A DNA stretch of 64,000 bases, taken from contig NC_045146.1 of assembly GCF_008831285.2 (NCBI RefSeq), positions 16,755,289-16,819,288 on the forward strand, read 5' to 3'. Below are positions 13,481 to 25,481 of the stretch, one piece after another (position 1 is the first letter of the stretch; the number at the start of each line of letters is the position of its first letter). Both the position numbers and the translations under genes were made by a program. This stretch comes from Nymphaea colorata (taxonomy: Eukaryota; Streptophyta; Magnoliopsida; Nymphaeales; Nymphaeaceae). Below the pieces are notes generated by a model that was given only the letters and a program-made list of their open reading frames with translations, did not search any database and was not told the origin of the DNA.

Positions 13481-13481
13481 A
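13434..13481. repeat. Compound TA-GT-GA microsatellite
   Basis: Uninterrupted TA, then GT, then GA dinucleotide runs. Such compound repeats usually arise by mutation and slippage of a single run. No function is implied. Confidence 0.9.
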
Positions 13482-13647
13482 GTTTATCCTATCTATCAGT
13501 AGGCAGTAAAAAAAAAATTTGTTGCATTATTTTTTGCAAGGTCAATGACCCACTTGTGTAAGATGGCTCTGTAGCATGCAGCTCCATATTTTAACAGTAG
13601 CTAGCTTGAAAACCATAGGCTAGCTTTGCTCGCTCTCTCTCTCTCTA

Positions 13648-13807
13648 GTGCAACCGGTTAGGTTGGATGGCGTGTAGTAACTATGTACTTAGGTTAGGTT
13701 GGATGGCGTGTAGTAACTATGTACTTAGTTCGAGTCTGGGAGGGTTCTGATGGTATTGAGGAGTGTTGATCTTGTGAACCGGTTCTTGTCTTCCCCTCTT
13801 CCCTTTC

Positions 13808-13842
<35 letters not shown>
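13648..13842 (+). mobile_element. tRNA-derived SINE-like element with duplicated head
   Basis: A tRNA-like head begins near GTGCAACCGGTTAGG and has an A-box-like TAGGTTGGATGG and a B-box-like GTTCGAGTC (about 13729-13737). The 36-bp A-box segment is present twice in exact tandem, at 13656-13691 and 13692-13727. The body ends in a long TC run (13811-13842) before TTTATAATAG. The family is not identified. A tRNA-derived SINE is the simplest reading, but flanking target-site duplications were not found. Confidence 0.45.
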
Positions 13843-13843
<1 letters not shown>

Positions 13844-14606
13844 ATAATAGCACTTTAGGCTAATCCAAATAACAGATCCCACTGTTCTGGCTAGTCCATG
13901 ATTGAACACAGGTGCGGTATGATTGATTGTTTCTCCATACCATCATATTAAATAGTTTAATAGGAGCTTCTAAGGGATTAGATTTGCATGGATGAATAAA
14001 CTTTCATCCTCAACCAGATACTCTCGTATGACCATGATTTAGTCCATGTAATATATGCAGATTTTGAGTTTCCAATCAAGAACAAGTTTCACTACTCAAG
14101 TCGAGTGCCTCAACTCTCTTCTTTAGGGCGTCTTTCATTGGTGAGGTAGGGAGTGAATGAGACATCAGGTTTTTGATGCTCAGTCATGAGTTGGAATGTC
14201 TCAGACATCGATCTTAGTGTGTTTCCAAGTTAAAACTCAGTGCCTCAAGATGCTCTGTCTTGTATTTCAAACACACTTTGAGTGTCCTTGCATTGGAGTA
14301 AAAAAAAAACCTGCCATCCTAATTCCTATGCCACGCGGTAGCTGTAAGAGGGAGTAATTAAATTCGTCTCCGTGAGCCATTCTTTTCGCTCCAAACATAA
14401 ACTGAAAACGATATAATATCAAAATCTATCTAATCGCTATCTGTATGAATTAAAGGATTGCTAATCTTCCGCAAATCTGACTCGTTGAAGACCCTAATTC
14501 CGGTGCATGATTCAATGTGAAATTGCGATTGCTGCTTTGGAAGAAGATATCGTATAAAAAATGAGATCACGAGGTCTACATCTGAAGTGACCTACTCCTC
14601 CAATCA

Positions 14607-14715
14607 AGCTATAAGTAGATTAATATATATGTTTTAGTTTAGATATCGACATATGTATGTGGCCTAGTCGAGCTACAAATAGATTAATATATGTTTTAGT
14701 TTAGATATCGACATG
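14607..14715. repeat. Two-copy tandem duplication, 64-bp period
   Basis: The unit AGCTAYAARTAGATTAATATAT followed by GTTTTAGTTTAGATATCGACAT occurs at 14607-14653 and again at 14671-14715 with few changes. Non-coding. Confidence 0.75.
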
Positions 14716-14849
14716 TGAAATAGAAATACAAGGAAAGCCTTCTCATGACTAATGTGAAGCTACAATATCTTTGGTTTTTTGTATTTTAGCATCATGTGAG
14801 CTTGAGGGAACCTCTCATTCTTTTTGGGACTTTGTGAAGTAAGTCCCTT

Positions 14850-14998
14850 CAACTTGAGAGTGGCATTTGTCACCTTTTGCAATCAAGAAAAGTAGAATCT
14901 GTTGGAATTGAATTAACGATCTGAGGCTTACTAGCCTTCCATACCAACCAGGTATGCTACGCTCCTCGAGACTGTATCTAACTCGTTAAACTACCCTT
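14850..14998 (-). mobile_element. Possible tRNA-derived SINE, minus strand
   Basis: On the minus strand the segment reads like a degraded tRNA: an A-box/D-arm-like TAGCATACCTGGTTGG, a CTAGTAA anticodon-loop-like sequence, then a weak B box, GTTAATTCAATTCC. The plus-strand text at 14850-14875 (ACTTGAGAGTGGCATTTGTCACC) resembles the core of the 68-bp tandem unit at 31.6 kb, suggesting both come from one repeat family. Boundaries are approximate. Confidence 0.35.
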
Positions 14999-15649
14999 GA
15001 TGGTTTGTTTGGATTGCTATATAAGATCCTACATAGCTAACTGGGATGACTTAACAAACTCTAAATTGAAAAGGAGACATTAAGACATTAGTAAGAAAAA
15101 GTAACTTGGAATCACCATCATCTGTAGAAGCAATCAGAAAACCAACCAAATTTCACTAGAAAGAGAGCCAAATGAAAGTTCCCCCTCCCCACAAAGCCCA
15201 AGTAACAGAGGTAAAATCCAAATGCATACAACCAAGAGCAAAGTCGAGTGAGATTGACTCCAAATATTATGTAAAGAAGAGAGAGACGCCAACGCGGAAG
15301 CGGTCAAGATTTAGGTTTTTGACCTTGTGTGGATCTACACATTATCAACACGCCAAAATTTCGGTCGACTCCAATCTTTTGATCATAATTTAAAAAAACG
15401 AAGTTCACTTCGAAGTTATTGGACCGAGAAGTATTCGTTCTTTGGGCTCGTTTTGATGCTGACTAACGTGTTTGCATTAAAATGTTGAATAGTTTTAAAT
15501 TGAAATTTCTCACCTTTTGTTACTATGAAAGACACTTGCTTTTCTTAACCATTTTTTTGTAAAATAGTGGCCATAATTTGAAATTTACGAAAATGATGAA
15601 CCAGAATGAAAATTCGTCTCAAATGTGGGGACAGAAAAGAAAAATGGAG

Positions 15650-16390
15650 ACTCTAGGGTTTAGGGTTTGGGCTTCTTCCCGATGTCTCTTTTCATCGGCC
15701 GCCTTCTTTCAGCCGTATTCCCAATATCTGAGACGTTCCCTCGGAGCACGTAGAAGGACGTAAGGAAATATCTTGTCCATCCACGTGGCACAGCGGTAGC
15801 ATCCGATGGTTCTCCTTGCTCCGCAGCCGTGCCCATCGCGAAGGACCTCGGGCAGCCGAGGCCGTAAGGACGGAGGCGCTCCCGAGGAATTCCCTTTCCC
15901 GTCCATCGTAAATCGCCGATCCGGTGGGCCCCGCTGACGAAGGACCCCTCCGTGTACCTCCTGTTTTGCAATCCGACCCGTACCCTCGTGGTGGGTTTGG
16001 ATATGAACCCAACCCGAAATCCACTTTGAAACAGGTTCAGGATAGAGCAGACCCTTTAGGCTTTAACGCGAGTGGAGAGGGCTGGATCCGTCCGTGCTCT
16101 CTCACCCGGTTTGACCGGATCGGGTCGGCCACGAATCAGATCCAATGGCGATCTTCCGGGACCTGGATCGTACTTCGCGCAGAGCAGCAGTTGACGCGTC
16201 TCGGCAAAAAAATCGGCGACTTGTGGGAAGAGCCGGGGTCCGTTCCGTTCGGATCACGGAGCGACGGCCCCGATTCCGTTCTCCAGTAAAAGCTGGGTCC
16301 TTGCTGCAGCCGCTGCTCCTCAAGTCCCGAACAACTCCGCCCACGGTACGGCGAGGAGGACCAACGCGTCCTCTCGCTCTTATTAAATCT
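15650..16390. promoter_or_regulatory. GC-rich promoter-like island without a gene
   Basis: This block is much richer in GC than its flanks and carries classic plant promoter words: a telobox-like TAGGGTTTAGGGTTT (about 15654-15668), a G-box CCACGTGGCA (about 15781-15790), and GTGGGCCCCGCTGAC at 15924-15938. Overlapping frames of about 100-130 aa exist on both strands, but their amino-acid composition is that expected of random GC-rich DNA and no domain is recognisable. It could be an orphan promoter, the 5' end of a gene lost to rearrangement, or a transcribed non-coding locus. Confidence 0.35.
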
Positions 16391-17787
16391 TTCAGAACAC
16401 TGCCTCTTGCTGTAAATAAATACAAAAACCCATTTAAATAATAATAGTTTCCGCAGATACAACTAAGATTATGTTGAACTTTTGTCAATTGTACACATAT
16501 TTTAGAACATGGTCAAGTGATACCGACTCTTTCTTTAAGGCCAAATATAATATATATATATATATATGGGTGCTCAAGTTTTTATATATATACATGTATG
16601 ACATTCTTCGTACTGAAATGGACGATAGAAAAGATTTGAGCTTCATATATATGTAGTACGGAGTGTTTTCTTTCAATTTGCTTTTAAAAATGTGATTTAT
16701 TTAAATTGTTTAATGTTAACTAACATCTAGAGCATCATGGATCTGTGCTTGTATGACTACTGCTCTTAACTTGGCCTCGAAATTAATGGAGCACGAGATT
16801 TTATGATTTGGAGAAGTGTAGTTTTATAGTTCTTCGCTAGAAAACATGCTTCAGTAGTCAAAATCTTAAAATATGGAATCCGTTCTAGGCGTATGAGGAC
16901 ATTGATTTGCAAAGCATACACGGAAACGGAAACATGTGGATGAGAAAATTATGAACCTCTCTACATTTTAGTGCCCTAGAACACGGTTTTGTTTTTTTTT
17001 TTTGTTTTTTTTTTTTAAAAATAAATCTAACAGATGTTTTTTTACTATGACCAAGTTAATGGTTCAAACCGGATTATCCAGCTTTTAAATAAAGCCACCA
17101 ATTTAAAGTGTTTGAATAGTTAAGATTGTTTGTCTTTAGACAATTTCAGTCTGATTGGCAGATAAAAAGGGAGATTCTATTGGTCTAAGCGACATCTTTA
17201 TGTTAAAGTATGAGAAAGTAAAGTGATGGAGTTATTGGTTTCAATTGTGTGAAGTTATGGAATTGAGAATAAAAAATTTGTCACATCTTTGTCTCTCTAT
17301 CTACCAAAAAAGGAAATTTTTGTCAAAAATTTAGAAAAAAGGAAAAGTAAGTAACCAACAAATATACTTATAGAATATAAGGATAAATATAGTTTTAAGC
17401 ATTTTCCATCTTTATTCAATGGACCATCTTTAAGCGCTCACAATTTTGCTTTTTCTAGCTAACATGAGCAGACATGTTTCCACATTTTGTCAAAAGGGGT
17501 TTTTTTTAGGTGGTCATAACTAGGGCTGGCCCCCCAACCGGGCTGCCGGCGGAGGCCCAGAACCAGGCCTGCTATGGGCCCGGGTTCTGGCCGAAAGAGC
17601 AGCCATTTTTTGTAAAAGAGCAGTCTTTTTTATGAAGATCTGTGAAGGCTAAGGAGTGATTTTGGAAGAGTGAAGGACTCGGTCCGATACCAGAGAACTC
17701 GCTTTCTTTCCCCTTGCAAATTTCCCTCTTTTTGCATTTTCATTTCCCACTTCTTGTTTCCTGACCCAGCGTCTAGCGATCGTAGAG
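16391..17787. other. Intergenic AT-rich DNA
   Basis: It contains a TA run (about 16549-16567), a poly-T segment near 16988-17016, and the GC-rich left flank of the H2B fragment (about 17522-17595), where GGGCTGG-type and GGCCCGGG words resemble hAT-like transposon ends. No gene is seen. Confidence 0.5.
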
Positions 17788-17901
17788 ATGGCACCAAAGG
17801 GCGAGAAGAAGATGGTGGCGGAGAAGGCCCCCACTGAGAAGAAGCTAAAGACAAAGAAGTGCCTCCGGGCCAGGGCCCGATTTTGTAGCCCGTCAGGCTG
17901 A
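17788..17901 (+). pseudogene. Histone H2B N-terminal fragment
   Basis: From an ATG at 17788 the frame reads MAPKGEKKMVAEKAPTEKKL, which is the lysine-rich N-terminal tail of a plant histone H2B. The H2B match stops near residue 24 (about 17859) and the frame then enters unrelated GC-rich sequence, ending at TGA 17899-17901 after 37 codons. The whole histone-fold globular domain is absent, so no functional histone is encoded. The preceding 100 or so bases look like a histone-gene leader. GC-rich flanks on both sides suggest capture by a transposon, but this is inference. Confidence 0.7.
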
Positions 17902-18689
17902 TCCGGACACACTTGAATATTCCGCATAGTTCTTCTAAATTGTGAATAATATTCAAAATCCTTTGCTTTCGATTATCTAATAAATCACTTAATGAAAGTA
18001 GATTATCTTCCCAACAATTCTATGATCCCTTCCTGAACTGAACATAAATCTTTCCAACATAAATCTTTCCATTCATTTGGCTCTCACGCTCAATTAAATT
18101 ACTTATATTTATGAAGCATTCCCATATCTCTTTCTTAATGAGCTCTTCATATGGGTGCAATGTAAAGTTGAAAGCATGTTATTCCTGCTTTCAAGCTCGA
18201 ATAGAAAAACCTCCAACACCTAATGGTGTTACGTTGTGAATATTGGTTTTTAATTAGATGGTTTTTAACTGGATGCTTTTCAAAAAAGATTTACAAAACT
18301 GGCTGAATTGGAATTCAAATCATTTTCCAATTTCACCAATTAAAAAATATTTATTTTCATCGCTAGAATAAACTAAGGAGCTGAATCATATCCTTCACGC
18401 AGAGGAGTTGGCCAATTCAGCGGCAGTTTGTAAGAAAAACTGTTGGTTCACGACCCATACTACCGGCGGACTGAATCATTCTTCCGTTGATTCGGTTGGA
18501 CATGTTGTCACCTGTTTTGAAGTCAGGCCCTTTAAAATCAAACACGCCACCGCTCTTTCACTGCCAAGCTTCGAAGTACATTTACCAAAAAAAGGCTCAC
18601 ATTTATTTGCATATTTGGATTTCCGCCATTTATTTTTTTAAAACATTTTGTAAAAGTTGAGGGACCTCAACTTTTTGATGTTGGAGAGG

Positions 18690-18800
18690 GATAAGACTGG
18701 TCTTTGCAAGTTGGCGGGGCCCACCGATTCACCTCCTTTTCACTGTGCCTCGTTGGGGTCCGGCACGTGACACGGCACGTGACGGAAGCCGTGGGACCCA
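18690..18800 (+). promoter_or_regulatory. Paired G-boxes with GGGCCCAC/GGGACCCAC words
   Basis: Two CGGCACGTGAC blocks sit 12 bases apart (CACGTG at 18764-18769 and 18776-18781). They are flanked by GGGGCCCACC (about 18716) and GTGGGACCCACC (about 18791). This density of bZIP/bHLH and TCP-type sites is typical of a proximal promoter, yet no gene model follows within several kb. Confidence 0.4.
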
Positions 18801-18920
18801 CCGAGTTAATGGCTGCTAACTCAGAGAATTTCTTTTCTTTTTTGAGAATAATCGAATAAAACGGTCGCCTTCTTTAATCGTAATTTTTTTTTTTTTTGGG
18901 GTTCGCGAATTTTAAATTGG

Positions 18921-19043
18921 AACGGGGCAATGGCATGCTGCTGACCTCAGGAGGTCCTGCGTTCGAATCTCCAAACAGGACGATTTCCGGTTTCCTTAAA
19001 AGCCTGTTGGCCGTATATTTTTATAATAAGTTAATAAAAAAAA
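18921..19043 (+). mobile_element. tRNA-like SINE head with A-rich tail
   Basis: An A-box-like GGGCAATGGCATGC and a B-box GTTCGAATC (from 18961) are spaced about as in a tRNA gene. The acceptor stem and cloverleaf are not complete, and the segment ends in an A-rich tail near 19035-19043. This fits a short tRNA-derived retroposon better than a working tRNA. Confidence 0.4.
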
Positions 19044-22000
19044 TGGAGCGTAGTTAACAAAAGAACATGTTCAAGCAACCATGGTGTTGGAAAATTAAAA
19101 AAAAAAAATTAGATAATAAAGTTTGAGTGAAAGAGAAAGGTCATGTGCAAGTGCAACCCGGCTTCCTTCATCCCACCTTTTATATCATATTTTATAAGGA
19201 AAAAAGTTAATGTACTTGTTTCATATAAGGGGCGTGTTTGTTTACCTGAAATATGAGATTGGAAATGACTTGAAAATAGTTGAACAGTATCTAAGCATTA
19301 CTTAATGACACTTTGTCATTGACAGCGCGTCACCTAAGCGCTCCCAGTAGCAACAGAAGAAATCTACCGAACACATGTTAACTTTACCTCGCCAAACTGT
19401 TTCCTATTTTTAAAAGACAAGATGAACTGTCGAACCTTACGGGCTCAAGACTTTTTTCCCCACGCAAACACCAAGAGGTCGATTTGATCGCCGCTCCCTT
19501 AGGGACAAAACAGGTATTTTTCTTAGAAGAAGAGATCGACCGGTCCACACGCCGCGAAAAACGGGTGAAGATGGAGATTCTTTAAACGGCTTCCCTCGCT
19601 TCACGCGGTTTTGACCGGGAGAAAAAGACGGTTCTACCATCAACCGGCGAAAAATAATTCATTCTTTGGACCGAAGCGTTCTGCCAGCTACGATGGCCTT
19701 TACGTCATTCCACAGGTCAAGGGACGAATCCGTCCTGTTTGCGGCCAGCGTTGCCCAATATCGTAACTACGTTACTTCCCGAAGATGCCCCCACGGGCGA
19801 CGAACCGTTACGAACTTTATTCTCTGGGTCCCTCTTTGTTGGATAAAATTTTTAAGAGAGTGACGTCATTTTTAGGAATTGCGAAACAGCGCTTCGTGTG
19901 TCGCTGTTAAAAGTATTTTATTTACTACTTTTATTATGTACTTGAATCTGACAATTTTTTTTTTTTAATGAAACTGGCCGAGCAACTCCACACTTCATGG
20001 ACAGCGAGGGTTTAATTTTTTATGAAACTAAAAGTTGGAAGCTTATAAAACATTGAGGGCACTTCAACTTATAAAAATGCAATGTAAGATGAATGATTCT
20101 AAAAAGCATCTTTATTTATTTCTTAGGAGGAGAAGTAAAAAACTCTATTTACCCCTTGAATTTGCTTAAAGAACTATTGAATGGCAGCTACAAGAAAATG
20201 AATCGTAGGAAACCTATTTTTTTCCACATTAGCCTACAGCAAAGTCTTAGGAAAGTGAATCCCAGGAAACACATTTACCACATAAGCCTAACATGAACTT
20301 AAGAAAATGGATCCCAAGAGACTTGTTTCATGCATTCATAGAAACACATGTAGATGCGGTGTTTGAAGTAGATGTTGAAATAGAGAAGCAATAGAGAAGC
20401 ACATAAAAAACATTCAAAATTGCGACTAAGATGACATGTCACTTGTGGACAGATGCACAGCTAGAAATTTGCCAAACTAGAGTTTCTAAATTTTGACTAT
20501 GGTTGAAATATCATTTTTTCAAAATTTTGATATTGAACGAGTGAAATGTTTTGAAATTTGCATGTATTTTTTTTTTTTTTGTAAATTGAGGTGGGGCATA
20601 CTAGCCCTACCTTGGCTCCACCCCTACTTATGGAAAGAGTTTACCAAAACATGGCCATCAATGGCCTTTTGCTTCATTTCCATTGAATTTGCAAAAGTAT
20701 TGGTAGCATTTATTGTGTATTTTCCTCGCATTTATTTGTTGGGCTCTATAATGAGCTAAGACTAAGGTGAATTCAACTGGAGCTATACCACTAAGGTCAA
20801 TCCTACGGGAAGGCTGCGAAGATTGGTTCACCATTCAAGCAGCGTCGACCTTCAAAGAGACCCAAAAACAGGGTAGGATTCGATATCTCCTCGGTATTTT
20901 GCCTTGGGTCGTTCATGGGAGAAAACTCGGACTCGGTTGAGCACGCAGGCGAGAAAAGTAGCAGTGAAGTATGAACAGTAGTTGTATAAGCTCTGCCTTA
21001 AATGCAGAGTTTTCTTACTTAGTGGCCTTGATCTTCAGTATCATAATTTAGCCAATATCACCAACTTGAGAAGATGTCACCAATGAGAATCTCACTAGTG
21101 ACGGAGCTACATAAGCCAGGGTGGCATTTATTCACCTCTATCAAGAATTTTATAATGGTTGGTTCTAAGTTAATGCCCCCAATTAATTTGTCTTCAGTCC
21201 TACTCCCTTATTCATATGTTGACAAATAGCAAAACTATAGTTACCCGTGATGAAAATAATACGGGAAATGATACTTTGGAGCATGTTGGTTGCCGAAAAT
21301 GTGTTACATTTAGACAGATAATGAGATAAAGAAATATTTGATTAAACAAAAGAAAAAGTTTTATTATTCACAATAAATGTTAAAAATTTTCACCCAGCCC
21401 AGACTTTCAAGCAGGTAATAAGCTGAGTCTTAAAGTGGGTCCGGTTCTTGGTTCGGCTGACACTTGGTTTTTTGACCAAGAATTGTGTTGATTGGCTGAA
21501 GCTAAGTTGCTCATTTATTTCTCGGCGCTTGGTTGTCAATGATTTTATGGTAACGGTTGACGCGCACTAAAATATTCTCCAAAAGAGAGGCTGCTTGACA
21601 TTCCTAAAACCAATGAGGGGTTGTCGTGAATTAACTGGACCGGTACGGGCAAAATGCCTCTATATTATTTTTCATAAAGGCAGAGCATGGTTCTTCTCTT
21701 CCCTGCACGCCCTGTTATTTTCTATTTATTCTGAAAAGGGACTCGAAAATTTTTAGAAGATTAAATGCTAGTTGGTGCTGAAATGGTCTGCTATATAGAC
21801 TTATCTTGGTGGGTGGATGAAATTTTACCGTCTAAAAGAGATTTGAAGCTTTCGTTTTTTCTGAACTGTTTGACAACGAGAACTGTTTATAATTTTTTGC
21901 TAAATACGGTGGGCTCAAGGCTGCGCATAAGGAGTGTGAACACCTATGCAAACTTGATCCTTTGAGGTTGAGACGTGTTCTTGTTCAGTGGTATGAGAAA

Positions 22001-22330
22001 ATTTTCATTGCTTAATGATCATGATCCGTTGGCAACAAGTTCTTTTCGGTGAATTTGGCAACAAGTTCAATCGGTTCTTTCTAACCATTTCGTATCAAAT
22101 TTGCGAGGCTTAAAAGTATAAGTTGAGGAAACAGCGTGGCCCATTGATCATATAAGTGAAAAAGGTAGGATGCAAGTAAAAGAATTTATTCACATGAGAA
22201 AGAGAAAGGCAGACAATCTCACCTTGGCTGATGGGGTTACAGAAGGCACCCACCATTTGCTTTGTTGCAGATTTTTTTTTTTAAAAAATTAATTAATCAT
22301 CACTGATCAGGTTAAAGAAATGACTGCAGA
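19044..22330. other. Intergenic DNA with repeat remnants
   Basis: No gene is supported. A GC-richer patch at 19440-19860 has no coding content. Two pieces, at about 20585-20640 (minus orientation) and 21094-21200 (plus), share the words GGAGCYA and GGGGTGGA with a piece at 28.3 kb and may belong to one dispersed repeat family. Confidence 0.45.
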
Positions 22331-22734
22331 AAAAGGGAAAAGAAAGCTTCTAAATTCTCCGCCCTTCCCCTCTCGCTGGACAAGTAGTCCATCGAGTGAG
22401 ATGAATGGCGCTCTGCCCATCTCTCTGCTCTAGGTTGACTGCAAAAGAGAAGCGAGATCCCAACGAAAGAGAGTGAAAGAGATCTTTCCCCTTCTTGGTA
22501 CTCAAAATCTTGCTTCTTCTTCTTCTTCTTCTTCTTCTTTGTAGTTGCTCTCTCTCTCTCTCTCTCCCCGTTCTTTGGCCCATAGATTGGCTCTTAGAAT
22601 GACGGAAGATCCTACAGAAAGAGAGTGAAAGTTATTTTTCTTCTTGGTTGGTACCCGACAGTCTTGTTCCTTTTCCGTCTCTGTACTAGTAGCAGCTGTT
22701 GTTTGCTGTGGTGGTGTTGGAGGGAGGAGGTGGG

Positions 22735-25481
22735 ATGATGGAGAGGAAGCAGAGTTTCTTCTCTGCGCTTAAGGAGGAAGTGGTGCGGGGACTCTCGCCG
22801 GCCAGGTCCAGGGCGAAGAGTCCGGCGAGGAGTTCATCCCCCATGGGTTCGCTTCTCCGCCGGAAGAAGTCGTGGCCGTCACCGGACCCGCTGATCGTTC
22901 GGTCCGGTAGCCTCCGGCCAGCTGGGGAGGCGCTTGCGCCGCTCATGGAGGGGCCGGACCCTGAGGCGTCGCGGGATGGAGAGGGCGGGAGAAAGGAAGG
23001 GTGGGTGGGTATACAGCATTGGATGAAAGGCCAGCTTCTCTCGAGGGCTCCATCCGTCTCGTCGTCGGCCTGTAGCAAAAGGTCCGACCTCCGGCTGCTG
23101 CTTGGCGTTATGGGGGCGCCTCTCGCGCCCGTTCATGTGAGCGCCATTGACCCTCTGCCTCATCTCTGCATTAAGGATACCCCAATTGTGAGTATAAACC
23201 TATCTTCTCCATTTTCTCTTCTTCAACAGAAAATGCTAGTTTTTTTTTTTCTTTTCTCTTTCTTGCCTTACTTCCTGCCTCTTTTCTTCCTTGTTTGTTT
23301 CCTAGGTTTATTCCTTTGATGGTTGTTTTTTTATTTAAATACATTTTGGTCGGTTTCTTGCAAAGTTGATTTTATGTAGGAGTTGGAAGGAGTTATTTGG
23401 CGTTGTGCTTTCTCGCAGTTCTTTAGTGCCTTTTCTTTTTGTCATCCGGTTGTTTTACTGGTTGATTTGTTGGTTTGTGAAATGGGTTCTTCATTCTTCA
23501 TTCTTAGAGTTTATGTGAAGAGTAAGCAAAACAGTGTTGAACATTCTTTTGCTTATTGGTTTCCTGGTTTCTATTTTTGGGTTGCTCGAGTTGTGCTTTT
23601 TTTGGTGATTTTTTTGTTTGATAAATAACAATATGAGAGGGAAGGGAAGAAAGGTCTCCCGTGGTTGTTGTTACTATCGTTATATTTTAGGGGATTGTTT
23701 TCCATGAGTTTTGATGCGACGCTGAAGAAAAAGACGTGCAGATGTTATTCCAGTAGAAGAGTTTGGAAGGGGGTTGAGTTTGAAGTTTTTTGCATTTCCT
23801 TAAGTGGCAAAGAAGAATTTATTTACCCGATACACGCTCGCTTAGATGATGATTTTTCAGCCTTTTATCCTGGTGGGCATGTAGATTGGTCTTCGATATT
23901 ATATGTTTTGTACTTAGTAGTAGAAAGGAGAAAGTAATCACAGTGGGAAAAGACGTCACAGTCAGCCGATGGTTGGCTGATCTATGATCTGATAGCGACT
24001 AATAAATTCATCTTTTCTCCTGCAGTTGGCAACGCTTGTATATTAGAAATCTGAATTGTGAATATATAGCGTTCTGATAGGAATGGATACTGGCTTGTGT
24101 GAGGGGGACTGAATTTTTTTTCTTCGCCCTTGTTTTGTTGGTATTCTTGGCATTTCTTGGGATGATTTGTCATGTAGTTTTCCCAAATACTTACTACGCT
24201 TAACTTTCCATTTCTTTTGACAGGAAACATCTTCTGCTCAGTATATTTTGCAGCAATTCACTGCTGCATCTGGTGGGTTGAAACTGCAGAGCTCAATCAG
24301 AAATGCTTATGCCATGGGGAAGTTGAAGATGGTGGCATCCGAATTTGAGACTGCAACGAAAGTTATGAAGAACAAGAATCCTTCAAGAGCTACAGAAACT
24401 GGTGGATTCGTTTTGTGGCAAATGATGCCAGACATGTGGTATGTTGAACTTGCAGTTGGTGGTAGTAAGGTTCATGCTGGTTGCAATGGGAAGCTTGTCT
24501 GGAGGCATACACCATGGCTTGGTGCCCATGCCGCAAAAGGGCCTGTGAGACCTTTGCGCCGTGCCCTTCAGGTTTGCTACCCTTTTCTTTTTATTTTATT
24601 TTTCTTGATAATTCATCTTCATTAGCAGATTTTTTTTTGGGTTGGTTTTTCTGGATATTTTAGAATTCTGTTCTTCTCAATTTCGATTGTCATGATAAAG
24701 TTTTCCAATTTTTTATGCATACAGTTTTGTATAACAAATTCCTTTTTCATATCCTTTCATGGGAGCCATGTGTTTTTACTTTTTATTAATCCTGGTTTAC
24801 AAAATTTGTTTCTTTGTTCCGTGTCTAATCCACCTTCTATTTCTGTCCTCTTTTGGGGGCAAACAGGGGTTAGACCCTAGAACAACTGCAAGTATGTTTG
24901 CGGATGCCAAATGCATCGGAGAGAAGCAAATAAATGGAGAAGAATGTTTCATCCTTAAGCTTTGTGCTGATCCTCAGACGCTCAAGGCTAGGAGTGAAGG
25001 GCCTGCGGAGATAATAAGACATGTTCTATTCGGTTATTTCAGCCAGAGGACAGGCCTTCTGGTGCATATGGAGGACTCACACCTCACTCGAATTCAGTCA
25101 AACGGCGGAGATGCTGTCTACTGGGAGACAACCATCAATTCTTTCCTTGAAGACTACAGGCCAGTTGAAGGAGTGATGATTGCTCACTCAGGACGATCGG
25201 TGGTTACGCTTTTCAGGTTTGGGGAGATGGCAATGAGCCACACCAAGACAAGGATGGAGGAGGTATGGACAATTGAAGAAGTGGTATTCAATGTGCCTGG
25301 ACTATCCATGGATTGTTTCATTCCTCCAGCCGATATTAGATGTGGATCAATCGGTGAAGCATGTGAACTTCCCCGTGGAGAAAGAGGGAAGGGCATGGCA
25401 GGCTCTCATCGATCCAAGGTTGCTGCCTTGGAGAAACCACAAGACAATGTCGATAACATCATATGGAGGGTGGAAGTATGA
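22735..25481 (+). CDS. DUF620 domain protein (three exons)
   Basis: Model: exons 22735-23187, 24224-24571 and 24867-25481, all phase 0 with GT-AG introns of 1036 and 295 bases; product 471 aa. The N-terminus (MMERK, then FFSALKEEVV and repeated SPAR/KSPAR basic-serine motifs) and the central block GGFVLWQMMPDMWYVELAVG are what I know from the plant DUF620 family, whose biochemical role is unknown. The conserved region runs from about residue 140 to 430; there is no signal peptide or membrane span. I chose the ATG pair at 22735/22738 because family members begin at this point. An in-frame ATG at 22699 would add 12 residues. The leader carries a CTT run (about 22513-22539) and a CT run. The first intron reads through as open frame to 23319 but follows a canonical GTGAGT donor. 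Confidence 0.9.

Noticed and set aside
15660-16488. Multiple 100-128-aa frames on both strands of the GC island
   Set aside because: They are Arg/Pro/Ser-rich frames expected from random GC-rich DNA, with no domain and no splice pattern.
18921-19000. Functional tRNA gene
   Set aside because: Only A- and B-box-like words are present; no complete cloverleaf or acceptor stem.
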